This document shows, one piece after another, positions 23,801 to 37,700 of a stretch of DNA of 64,000 bases (positions are counted from its first letter, which is position 1; the number at the start of each line of letters is the position of its first letter). The notes under the pieces were generated by a model. The model had not been told where the DNA came from. It ran no database searches and was given only the letters and a program-made list of their open reading frames with translations. This DNA comes from Eledone cirrhosa (lineage: Eukaryota > Mollusca > Cephalopoda > Octopoda > Eledonidae). The translations under genes were made by a program, and so were the position numbers. The DNA lies in contig OZ024740.1 in the NCBI GenBank assembly GCA_964016885.1, positions 6,964,450 through 7,028,449 on the forward strand, read 5' to 3'.

Positions 23801-25437
23801 AGAATGACATCAATGTAGTATTTAATGGTTATTTCACTACTCATGAGAATGACATCAATGTAGTATTTAATGGTTATTTCACTACTCATGAGATTGACAT
23901 CAATGTAGTATTTAATGGTTATTTCACTACTCATGAGAATGACATCAATGTAGTATTTAATGGTTATTTCACTACTCATGAGAATGACATCAATGTAGTA
24001 TTTAATGGTTATTTCACTACTCATGAGAATGACATCAATGTAGTATTTAATGGTTATTTCAATACTCATGAGAATGACATGAATGTAGTATTTAATGGTT
24101 ATTTCACTACTCATGAGAATGACATCAATGTAGTATTTAATGGTTATTTCACTACTCATGAGATTGACATCAATGTAGTATTTAATGGTTATTTCAATAC
24201 TCATGAGAATGACATGAATGTAGTATTTAATGGTTATTTCACTACTCATGAGAATGACATCAATGTAGTATTTAATGGTTATTTCACTACTCATGAGATT
24301 GACATCAATGTAGTATTTAATGGTTATTTCACTACTCATGAGAATGACATCAATGTAGTATTTAATGGTTATTTCACTACTCATGAGAATGACATCAATG
24401 TAGTATTTAATGGTTATTTCACTACTCATGAGAATGACATCAATGTAGTATTTAATGGTTATTTCAATACTCATGAGAATGACATGAATGTAGTATTTAA
24501 TGGTTATTTCACTACTCATGAGAATGACATCAATGTAGTATTTAATGGTTATTTCACTACTCATGAGATTGACATCAATGTAGTATTTAATGGTTATTTC
24601 AATACTCATGAGAATGACATGAATGTAGTATTTAATGGTTATTTCACTACTCATGAGAATGACATCAATGTAGTATTTAATGGTTATTTCACTACTCATG
24701 AGAATGACATCAATGTAGTATTTAATGGTTATTTCACTACTCATGAGATTGACATCAATGTAGTATTTAATGGTTATTTCACTACTCATGAGAATGACAT
24801 CAATGTAGTATTTAATGGTTATTTCAATACTCATGAGAATGACATCAATGTAGTATTTAATGGTTATTTCACTACTCATGAGAATGACATCAATGTAGTA
24901 TTTAATGGTTATTTCACTACTCATGAGATTGACATCAATGTAGTATTTAATGGTTATTTCACTACTCATGAGAATGACATCAATGTAGTATTTAATGGTT
25001 ATTTCAATACTCATGAGAATGACATCAATGTAGTATTTAATGGTTATTTCACTACTCATGAGAATGACATCAATGTAGTATTTAATGGTTATTTCACTAC
25101 TCATGAGATTGACATCAATGTAGTATTTAATGGTTATTTCACTACTCATGAGAATGACATCAATGTAGTATTTAATGGTTATTTCAATACTCATGAGAAT
25201 GACATCAATGTAGTATTTAATGGTTATTTCACTACTCATGAGAATGACATCAATGTAGTATTTAATGGTTATTTCACTACTCATGAGATTGACATCAATG
25301 TAGTATTTAATGGTTATTTCACTACTCATGAGAATGACATCAATGTAGTATTTAATGGTTATTTCAATACTCATGAGAATGACATCAATGTAGTATTTAA
25401 TGGTTATTTCACTACTCATGAGAATGACATCAATGTA
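10051..25437 (+). repeat. Satellite A: 45-bp tandem repeat, forward tract of about 342 units
   Basis: The unit (for example 10051-10095) starts aatggttatttca and contains the 8-base palindrome ctcatgag. Units are head to tail with no spacers. Most variation is at three sites: c or a (10064 in the first unit), a or t (10076) and g or c (10083). One-base insertions occur near 17862, 22690 and 23084; a single t-to-a change at 15999 creates a plus-frame stop. The a-to-t variant clusters at about 16690-17410 and 23100-25300. The g variant at the third site disappears to the right of about 24613. There is no CpG in the standard unit. I do not know a described family with this sequence. Confidence 0.98.
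24718..25437 (+). repeat. 180-bp higher-order repeat within satellite A (four copies)
   Basis: The gagatt variant occurs at the same place every 180 bp (tcatgagatt at 24741, 24921, 25101, 25281). The intervening units repeat in the same order of variants: act-type with att, act-type with aat, aat-type with aat, act-type with aat. Four 45-bp units form each 180-bp block, giving four consecutive copies before the array breaks at 25438. Confidence 0.9.
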
Positions 25438-25783
25438 GTCTACATGGTATTTCATTCTCATGAGTATTGAAATAACCATTAAATACTACATGGTATGTCA
25501 TTCTCATGAGAATGAAATAACCATGTAAATACTACATTGATGTCAATCTCATGAGTATTGAAATAACCATGTAAATACTACATTGATGTCATTCTCATGA
25601 GTATTGAAATAACCATTAAATACTACATTGTATGTCATTCTCATGAGTATGAAATAACCATGTAAATACTACATTGATGTCATTCTCATGAGTATTGAAA
25701 TAACCATGTAGAATACTACATTGATTTCATTCTCATGAGTAGTGAAATACCATGTAGAATACTACATTGGTATGTCATTCTCA
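25438..25783 (-). repeat. Degenerate inverted seam of satellite A
   Basis: About eight units in reverse orientation, but unlike the rest of the array they carry frequent small insertions and mixed words, such as ccatgtagaatactac where ccattaaatactac is standard, and acatggtatttc. Several look like a blend of forward and reverse units. The contrast with the clean arrays on both sides suggests a poorly resolved consensus or an old rearranged junction. Confidence 0.8.
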
Positions 25784-27492
25784 TGAGAATGACATCAATG
25801 TAGTATTTAATGGTTATTTCAATACTCATGAGAATGACATCAATGTAGTATTTAATGGTTATTTCAATACTCATGAGAATGACATCAATGTAGTATTTAA
25901 TGGTTATTTCACTACTCATGAGAATGACATCAATGTAGTATTTAATGGTTATTTCACTACTCATGAGAATGACATCAATGTAGTATTTAATGGTTATTTC
26001 AATACTCATGAGAATGACATCAATGTAGTATTTAATGGTTATTTCACTACTCATGAGAATGACATCAATGTAGTATTTAATGGTTATTTCACTACTCATG
26101 AGAATGACATCAATGTAGTATTTAATGGTTATTTCAATACTCATGAGATTGACATCAATGTAGTATTTAATGGTTATTTCACTACTCATGAGAATGACAT
26201 CAATGTAGTATTTAATGGTTATTTCAATACTCATGAGAATGACATCAATGTAGTATTTAATGGTTATTTCACTACTCATGAGATTGACATCAATGTAGTA
26301 TTTAATGGTTATTTCAATACTCATGAGAATGACATCAATGTAGTATTTAATGGTTATTTCAATACTCATGAGAATGACATCAATGTAGTATTTAATGGTT
26401 ATTTCAATACTCATGAGAATGACATCAATGTAGTATTTAATGGTTATTTCACTACTCATGAGATTGACATCAATGTAGTATTTAATGGTTATTTCAATAC
26501 TCATGAGAATGACATCAATGTAGTATTTAATGGTTATTTCAATACTCATGAGAATGACATCAATGTAGTATTTAATGGTTATTTCAATACTCATGAGAAT
26601 GACATCAATGTAGTATTTAATGGTTATTTCAATCTCATGAGTATTGAAATAACCATTAAATACTACATTGATGTCATTCTCATGAGTATTGAAATAACCA
26701 TTAAATACTACATTGATGTCATTCTCATGAGTATTGAAATAACCATTAAATACTACATTGATGTCATTCTCATGAGTATTGAAATAACCATTAAATACTA
26801 CATTGATGTCAATCTCATGAGTAGTGAAATAACCATTAAATACTACATTGATGTCATTCTCATGAGTATTGAAATAACCATTAAATACTACATTGATGTC
26901 ATTCTCATGAGTATTGAAATAACCATTAAATACTACATTGATGTCATTCTCATGAGTATTGAAATAACCATTAAATACTACATTGATGTCAATCTCATGA
27001 GTAGTGAAATAACCATTAAATACTACATTGATGTCATTCTCATGAGTATTGAAATAACCATTAAATACTACATTGATGTCATTCTCATGAGTAGTGAAAT
27101 AACCATTAAATACTACATTGATGTCAATCTCATGAGTATTGAAATAACCATTAAATACTACATTGATGTCATTCTCATGAGTAGTGAAATAACCATTAAA
27201 TACTACATTGATGTCATTCTCATGAGTAGTGAAATAACCATTAAATACTACATTGATGTCATTCTCATGAGTATTGAAATAACCATTAAATACTACATTG
27301 ATGTCATTCTCATGAGTAGTGAAATAACCATTAAATACTACATTGATGTCATTCTCATGAGTAGTGAAATAACCATTAAATACTACATTGATGTCATTCT
27401 CATGAGTATTGAAATAACCATTAAATACTACATTGATGTCATTCTCATGAGTATTGAAATAACCATTAAATACTACATTGATGTCATTCTCA
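25784..27492. repeat. Large palindrome of satellite A (19 + 19 units)
   Basis: The left arm (25784-26637, 854 bp) is forward and the right arm (26638-27492, 855 bp) is reverse. Both have 19 units, and the order of the act/aat and aat/att variants is the same in all 19 when one arm is reverse-complemented. The centre is the ctcatgag dyad at 26634-26641, where one a is missing on the left side. Outer ends also sit on ctcatgag dyads (25780-25787 and 27489-27496). Such a structure could extrude a cruciform, or be a fold-back artefact. Confidence 0.92.
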
Positions 27493-28552
27493 TGAGAATG
27501 ACATCAATGTAGTATTTAATGGTTATTTCACTACTCATGAGAATGACATCAATGTAGTATTTAATGGTTATTTCAATACTCATGAGAATGACATCAATGT
27601 AGTATTTAATGGTTATTTCACTACTCATGAGAATGACATCAATGTAGTATTTAATGGTTATTTCACTACTCATGAGATTGACATCAATGTAGTATTTAAT
27701 GGTTATTTCAATACTCATGAGAATGACATCAATGTAGTATTTAATGGTTATTTCACTACTCATGAGAATGACATCAATGTAGTATTTAATGGTTATTTCA
27801 ATACTCATGAGAATGACATCAATGTAGTATTTAATGGTTATTTCACTACTCATGAGATTGACATCAATGTAGTATTTAATGGTTATTTCAATACTCATGA
27901 GAATGACATCAATGTAGTATTTAATGGTTATTTCAATACTCATGAGAATGACATCAATGTAGTATTTAATGGTTATTTCAATACTCATGAGAATTGACAT
28001 CAATGTAGTATTTAATGGTTATTTCACTACTCATGAGATTGACATCAATGTAGTATTTAATGGTTATTTCACTACTCATGAGAATGACATCAATGTAGTA
28101 TTTAATGGTTATTTCACTACTCATGAGAATGACATCAATGTAGTATTTAATGGTTATTTCACTACTCATGAGATTGACATCAATGTAGTATTTAATGGTT
28201 ATTTCACTACTCATGAGAATGACATCAATGTAGTATTTAATGGTTATTTCACTACTCATGAGAATGACATCAATGTAGTATTTAATGGTTATTTCACTAC
28301 TCATGAGAATGACATCAATGTAGTATTTAATGGTTATTTCACTACTCATGAGAATGACATCAATGTAGTATTTAATGGTTATTTCACTACTCATGAGAAT
28401 GACATACAATGTAGTATTTAGATGGTTATTTCACTACTCATGAGAATGACATCAAGGTTTGTAGTATTTAATGGTTTATTTCACTACTCATGAGAATTAC
28501 ATCAATGTAGTATTTAATGGTTATTTCACTACTCATGAGAATGACATTGAGA
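27493..28552 (+). repeat. Satellite A: right-hand forward tract, up to the gap
   Basis: About 23 forward units, all with the c variant at the third site. One extra t occurs near 27992. From about 28404 to the gap the sequence has irregular insertions and substitutions (acatacaatg, tttagatgg, atcaaggtttg, gagaattac), consistent with a poor-quality contig end. Confidence 0.95.
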
Positions 28553-28752
28553 NNNNNNNNNNNNNNNNNNNNNNNNNNNNNNNNNNNNNNNNNNNNNNNN
28601 NNNNNNNNNNNNNNNNNNNNNNNNNNNNNNNNNNNNNNNNNNNNNNNNNNNNNNNNNNNNNNNNNNNNNNNNNNNNNNNNNNNNNNNNNNNNNNNNNNNN
28701 NNNNNNNNNNNNNNNNNNNNNNNNNNNNNNNNNNNNNNNNNNNNNNNNNNNN
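28553..28752. other. Assembly gap of exactly 200 N
   Basis: A run of exactly 200 Ns separates satellite A from satellite B. A round length normally means a scaffold join of unknown true size, so the adjacency of the two arrays is not shown by sequence. Confidence 0.99.
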
Positions 28753-31700
28753 CTGGTATAATACATTAGACACTATCATCCAATATCGGACCTGCCAACC
28801 TCTGGTGTAATACATTAGACACTATCATCCAATATCGGACCTGCCAACCTCTGGTGTAATACATTAGACACTATCATCCAATATCGGACCTGCCAACCTC
28901 TGGTATACTACATTAGACACTATCATCCAATATCGGACCTGCCAACCTCTGGTGTAATACATTAGACACTATCATCCAATATCGGACCTGCCAACCTCTG
29001 GTGTAATACATTAGACACTATCATCCAATATCGGACCTGCCAACCTCTGGTATACTACATTAGACACTATCATCCAATATCGGACCTGCCAACCTCTGGT
29101 GTAATACATTAGACACTATCATCCAATATCGGACCTGCCAACCTCTGGTGTAATACATTAGACACTATCATCCAATATCGGACCTGCCAACCTCTGGTGT
29201 AATACATTAGACACTATCATCCAATATCGGACCTGCCAACCTCTGGTATACTACATTAGACACTATCATCCAATATCGGACCTGCCAACCTCTGGTATAC
29301 TACATTAGACACTATCATCCAATATCGGACCTGCCAACCTCTGGTATACTACATTAGACACTATCATCCAATATCGGACCTGCCAACCTCTGGTGTAATA
29401 CATTAGACACTATCATCCAATATCGGACCTGCCAACCTCTGGTATACTACATTAGACACTATCATCCAATATCGGACCTGCCAACCTCTGGTATACTACA
29501 TTAGACACTATCATCCAATATCGGACCTGCCAACCTCTGGTATACTACATTAGACACTATCATCCAATATCGGACCTGCCAACCTCTGGTGTAATACATT
29601 AGACACTATCATCCAATATCGGACCTGCCAACCTCTGGTGTAATACATTAGACACTATCATCCAATATCGGACCTGCCAACCTCTGGTGTAATACATTAG
29701 ACACTATCATCCAATATCGGACCTGCCAACGTCTGGTATACTACATTAGACACTATCATCCAATATCGGACCTGCCAACCTCTGGTATACTACAATAGAC
29801 ACTATCATCCAATATCGGACCTGCCAACCTCTGGTATACTACATTAGACACTATCATCCAATATCGGACCTGCCAACCTCTGGTATACTACATTAGACAC
29901 TATCATCCAATATCGGACCTGCCAACCTCTGGTATACTACATTAGACACTATCATCCAATATCGGACCTGCCAACCTCTGGTGTAATACATTAGACACTA
30001 TCATCCAATATCGGATCTGCCAACCTCTGGTATACTACATTAGACACTATCATCCAATATCGGACCTGCCAACCTCTGGTGTAATACATTAGACACTATC
30101 ATCCAATATCGGACCTGCCAACCTCTGGTATACTACATTAGACACTATCATCCAATATCGGACCTGCCAACCTCTGGTATACTACATTAGACACTATCAT
30201 CCAATATCGGACCTGCCAACCTCTGGTATACTACACTAGACACTATCATGCAATATCGGACCTGCCAACCTCTGGTGTAATACATTAGACACTATCATCC
30301 AATATCGGACCTGCCAACCTCTGGTATACTACATTAGACACTATCATCCAATATCGGACCTGCCAACCTCTGGTATACTACATTAGACACTATCATCCAA
30401 TATCGGACCTGCCAACCTCTGGTATACTACATTAGACACTATCATCCAATATCGGACCTGCCAACCTCTGGTATAATACATTAGACACTATCATCCAATA
30501 TCGGACCTGCCAACCTCTGGTATACTACATTAGACACTATCATCCAATATCGGACCTGTCAACCTCTGCTATACTACATTAGACACTATCATCCAATATC
30601 GGACCTGCCAACCTCTGGTGTAATACATTAGACACTATCATCCAATATCGGACCTGCCAACCTCTGGTGTAATACATTAGACACTATCATCCAATATCGG
30701 ACCTGCCAACCTCTGGTATACTACATTAGACACTATCATCCAATATCGGACCTGCCAACCTCTGGTATACTACATTAGACACTATCATCCAATATCGGAC
30801 CTGCCAACCTCTGGTATACTACATTAGACACTATCATCCAATATCGGACCTGCCAACCTCTGGTATAATACATTAGACACTATCATCCAATATCGGACCT
30901 GCCAACCTCTGGTATACTACATTAGACACTATCATCCAATATCGGACCTGTCAACCTCTGCTATACTACATTAGACACTATCATCCAATATCGGACCTGC
31001 CAACCTCTGGTGTAATACATTAGACACTATCATCCAATATCGGACCTGCCAACCTCTGGTGTAATACATTAGACACTATCATCCAATATCGGACCTGCCA
31101 ACCTCTGGTGTAATACATTAGACACTATCATCCAATATCGGACCTGCCAACCTCTGGTGTAATACATTAGACACTATCATCCAATATCGGACCTGCCAAC
31201 CTCTGGTATACTACATTAGACACTATCATCCAATATCGGACCTGCCAACCTCTGGTGTAATACATTAGACACTATCATCCAATATCGGACCTGCCAACCT
31301 CTGGTGTAATACAATAGACACTATCATCCAATATCGGACCTGCCAACCTCTGGTATACTACATTAGACACTATCATCCAATATCGGACCTGCCAACCTCT
31401 GGTATACTACATTAGACACTATCATCCAATATCGGACCTGCCAACCTCTGGTATACTACATTAGACACTATCATCCAATATCGGACCTGCCAACCTCTGG
31501 TATACTACATTAGACACTATCATCCAATATCGGACCTGCCAACCTCTGGTGAAATACATTAGACACTATCATCCAATATCGGACCTGCCAACCTCTGGTA
31601 TACTACATTAGACACTATCATCCAATATCGGACCTGCCAACCTCTGGTGTAATACATTAGACACTATCATCCAATATCGGACCTGCCAACCTCTGGTGTA

Positions 31701-34700
31701 ATACATTAGACACTATCATCCAATATCGGACTTGCCAACCTCTGGTGTAATACATTAGACACTATCATCCAATATCGGACCTGTCAACCTCTGGTATACT
31801 ACATTAGACACTATCATCCAATATCGGACCTGCCAACCTCTGGTGTAATACATTAGACACTATCATCCAATATCGGACCTGCCAACCTCTGGTATACTAC
31901 ATTAGACACTATCATCCAATATCGGACCTGCCAACCTCTGGTATACTACAATAGACACTATCATCCAATATCGGACCTGCCAACCTCTGGTGTAATACAT
32001 TAGACACTATCATCCAATATCGGACCTGCCAACCTCTGGTGTAATACATTAGACACTATCATCCAATATCGGACCTGCCAACCTCTGGTGTAATACATTA
32101 GACACTATCATCCAATATCGGACCTGCCAACCTCTGGTATACTACATTAGACACTATCATCCAATATCGGACCTGCCAAGCTCTGGTGTAATACATTAGA
32201 CACTATCATCCAATATCGGACCTGCCAACCTCTGGTATAATACATTAGACACTATCATCCAATATCGGACCTGCCAACCTCTGGTGTAATACATTAGACA
32301 CTATCATCCAATATCGGACTTGCCAACCTCTGGTGTAATACATTAGACACTATCATCCAATATCGGACTTGCCAACCTCTGGTGTAATACATTAGACACT
32401 ATCATCCAATATCGGACCTGCCAACCTCTGGTATACTACATTAGACACTATCATCCAATATCGGACCTGCCAACCTCTGGTGTAATACATTAGACACTAT
32501 CATCCAATATCGGACCTGCCAACCTCTGGTGTAATACATTAGACACTATCATCCAATATCGGACCTGCCAACCTCTGGTATACTACATTAGACACTATCA
32601 TCCAATATCGTACCTGCCAACCTCTGGTATACTACATTAGACACTATCATCCAATATCGGACCTGCCAACCTCTGGTGTAATACATTAGACACTATCATC
32701 CAATATCGGACCTGCCAACCTCTGGTGTAATACATTAGACACTATCATCCAATATCGGACCTGCCAACCTCTGGTATACTACATTAGACACTATCATCCA
32801 ATATCGGACCTGTCAACCTCTGGTGTAATACATTAGACACTATCATCCAATATCGGACCTGCCAACCTCTGGTATACTACATTAGACACTATCATCCAAT
32901 ATCGGACCTGCCAACCTCTGGTGTAATACATTAGACACTATCATCCAATATCGGACCTGCCAACCTCTGGTGTAATACATTAGACACTATCATCCAATAT
33001 CGGACCTGCCAACCTCTGGTGTAATACATTAGACACTATCATCCAATATCGGACCTGTCAACCTCTGCTATACTACATTAGACACTATCATCCAATATCG
33101 GACCTGCCAACCTCTGGTATACTACATTAGACACTATCATCCAATATCGGACCTGCCAACCTCTGGTGTAATACATTAGACACTATCATCCAATATCGGA
33201 CCTGCCAACCTCTGGTGTAATACATTAGACACTATCATCCAATATCGGACCTGCCAACCTCTGGTGTAATACATTAGACACTATCAACCAATATCGTACC
33301 TGCCAACCTCTGGTATACTACATTAGACACTATCATCCAATATCGGACCTGCGAACCTCTGGTATAATACATTAGACACTATCATCCAATATCGGACCTG
33401 CCAACCTCTGGTATACTACATTAGACACTATCATCCAATATCGGACCTGCCAACCTCTGGTATAATACATTAGACACTATCATCCAATATCGGACTTGCC
33501 AACCTCTGTTATACTACATTAGACACTATCATCCAATATCGGACCTGCCAACCTCTGGTGTAATACATTAGACACTATCATCCAATATCGGACCTGCCAA
33601 CCTCTGGTATAATACATTAGACACTATCATCCAATATCGGACCTGCCAACCTCTGGTATACTACATTAGACACTATCATCCAATATCGGACCTGCCAACC
33701 TCTGGTGAAATACATTAGACACTATCATCCAATATCGGACCTGCCAACCTCTGGTATACTACATTAGACACTATCATCCAATATCGGACCTGCCAACCTC
33801 TGGTGTAATACATTAGACACTATCATCCAATATCGGACCTGCCAACCTCTGGTGTAATACATTAGACACTATCATCCAATATCGGACTTGCCAACCTCTG
33901 GTGTAATACATTAGACACTATCATCCAATATCGGACCTGCCAACCTCTGGTATACTACATTAGACACTATCATCCAATATCGGACCTGCCAAGCTCTGGT
34001 GTAATACATTAGACACTATCATCCAATATCGGACCTGCCAACCTCTGGTATAATACATTAGACACTATCATCCAATATCGGACCTGCCAACCTCTGGTGT
34101 AATACATTAGACACTATCATCCAATATCGGACTTGCCAACCTCTGGTGTAATACATTAGACACGATCATCCAATATCGGACCTGCCAACCTCTGGTATAC
34201 TACATTAGACACTATCATCCAATATCGGACTTGCCAACCTCTGGTGTAATACATTAGACACTATCATCCAATATCGGACTTGCCAACCTCTGGTGTAATA
34301 CATTAGACACTATCATCCAATATCGGACCTGCCAACCTCTGGTATACTACATTAGACACTATCATCCAATATCGGACCTGCCAACCTCTGGTGTAATACA
34401 TTAGACACTATCATCCAATATCGGACCTGCCAACCTCTGGTATACTACATTAGACACTATCATCCAATATCGGACCTGCCAACCTCTGGTATACTACATT
34501 AGACACTATCATCCAATATCGGACCTGCCAACCTCTGGTATAATACATTAGACACTATCATCCAATATCGGACCTGCCAACCTCTGGTATACTACATTAG
34601 ACACTATCATCCAATATCGGACCTGTCAACCTCTGCTATACTACATTAGACACTATCATCCAATATCGGACCTGCCAACCTCTGGTGTAATACATTAGAC

Positions 34701-37700
34701 ACTATCATCCAATATCGGACCTGCCAACCTCTGGTGTAATACATTAGACACTATCATCCAATATCGGACCTGCCAACCTCTGGTATACTACATTAGACAC
34801 TATCATCCAATATCGGACCTGCCAACCTCTGGTATACTACATTAGACACTATCATCCAATATCGGACCTGCCAACCTCTGGTATACTACATTAGACACTA
34901 TCATCCAATATCGGACCTGCCAACCTCTGGTATAATACATTAGACACTATCATCCAATATCGGACCTGCCAAACTCTGGTATACTACATTAGACACTATC
35001 ATCCAATATCGGACCTGTCAACCTCTGCTATACTACATTAGACACTATCATCCAATATCGGACCTGCCAACCTCTGGTGTAATACATTAGACACTATCAT
35101 CCAATATCGGACCTGCCAACCTCTGGTGTAATACATTAGACACTATCATCCAATATCGGACCTGCCAACCTCTGGTGTAATACATTAGACACTATCATCC
35201 AATATCGGACCTGCCAACCGCTGGTGTTATACAATAGACACTATCATCCAATATCGGACCTGCCAACCTCTGGTATACTACATTAGACACTATCATCCAA
35301 TATCGGACCTGCCAACCTCTGGTGTAATACATTAGACACTATCATCCAATATCGGACCTGCCAACCTCTGGTGTAATACAATAGACACTATCATCCAATA
35401 TCGGACCTGCCAACCTCTGGTATACTACATTAGACACTATCATCCAATATCGGACCTGCCAACCTCTGGTATACTACAATAGACACTATCATCCAATATC
35501 GGACCTGCCAACCTCTGGTATACTACATTAGACACTATCATCCAATATCGGACCTGCCAACCTCTGGTATACTACATTAGACACTATCATCCAATATCGG
35601 ACCTGCCAACCTCTGGTGAAATACATTAGACACTATCATCCAATATCGGACCTGCCAACCTCTGGTATACTACATTAGACACTATCATCCAATATCGGAC
35701 CTGCCAACCTCTGGTGTAATACATTAGACACTATCATCCAATATCGGACCTGCCAACCTCTGGTATACTACATTAGACACTATCATCCAATATCGGACCT
35801 GCCAACCTCTGGTGTAATACATTAGACACTATCATCCAATATCGGACCTGCCAACCTCTGGTGTAATACATTAGACACTATCATCCAATATCGGACTTGC
35901 CAACCTCTGGTGTAATACATTAGACACTATCATCCAATATCGGACCTGTCAACCTCTGGTATACTACATTAGACACTATCATCCAATATCGGACCTGCCA
36001 ACCTCTGGTGTAATACATTAGACACTATCATCCAATATCGGACCTGCCAACCTCTGGTATACTACATTAGACACTATCATCCAATATCGGACCTGCCAAC
36101 CTCTGGTATACTACAATAGACACTATCATCCAATATCGGACCTGCCAACCTCTGGTGTAATACATTAGACACTATCATCCAATATCGGACCTGCCAACCT
36201 CTGGTGTAATACATTAGACACTATCATCCAATATCGGACTTGCCAACCTCTGGTGTAATACATTAGACACTATCATCCAATATCGGACCTGCCAACCTCT
36301 GGTATACTACATTAGACACTATCATCCAATATCGGACCTGCCAAGCTCTGGTGTAATACATTAGACACTATCATCCAATATCGGACCTGCCAACCTCTGG
36401 TATAATACATTAGACACTATCATCCAATATCGGACCTGCCAACCTCTGGTGTAATACATTAGACACTATCATCCAATATCGGACTTGCCAACCTCTGGTG
36501 TAATACATTAGACACGATCATCCAATATCGGACCTGCCAACCTCTGGTATACTACATTAGACACTATCATCCAATATCGGACTTGCCAACCTCTGGTGTA
36601 ATACATTAGACACTATCATCCAATATCGGACTTGCCAACCTCTGGTGTAATACATTAGACACTATCATCCAATATCGGACTTGCCAACCTCTGGTATACT
36701 ACATTAGACACGATCATCCAATATCGGACCTGCCAACCTCTGGTGTAATACATTAGACACTATCATCCAATATCGGACCTGCCAACCTCTGGTGTAATAC
36801 ATTAGACACTATCATCCAATATCGGACCTGCCAACCTCTGGTGTAATACATTAGACACTATCATCCAATATCGTACCTGCCAACCTCTGGTATACTACAT
36901 TAGACACTATCATCCAATATCGGACCTGCGAACCTCTGGTATAATACATTAGACACTATCATCCAATATCGGACCTGCCAACCTCTGGTATACTACATTA
37001 GACACTATCATCCAATATCGGACCTGCCAACCTCTGGTATAATACATTAGACACTATCATCCAATATCGGACTTGCCAACCTCTGTTATACTACATTAGA
37101 CACTATCATCCAATATCGGACCTGCCAACCTCTGGTGTAATACATTAGACACTATCATCCAATATCGGACCTGCCAACCTCTGGTATAATACATTAGACA
37201 CTATCATCCAATATCGGACCTGCCAACCTCTGGTATACTACATTAGACACTATCATCCAATATCGGACCTGCCAACCTCTGGTGAAATACATTAGACACT
37301 ATCATCCAATATCGGACCTGCCAACCTCTGGTATACTACATTAGACACTATCATCCAATATCGGACCTGCCAACCTCTGGTGTAATACATTAGACACTAT
37401 CATCCAATATCGGACCTGCCAACCTCTGGTGTAATACATTAGACACTATCATCCAATATCGGACTTGCCAACCTCTGGTGTAATACATTAGACACTATCA
37501 TCCAATATCGGACCTGCCAACCTCTGGTATACTACATTAGACACTATCATCCAATATCGGACCTGCCAACCTCTGGTGTAATACATTAGACACTATCATC
37601 CAATATCGGACCTGCCAACCTCTGGTATACTACATTAGACACTATCATCCAATATCGGACCTGCCAACCTCTGGTATACTACATTAGACACTATCATCCA

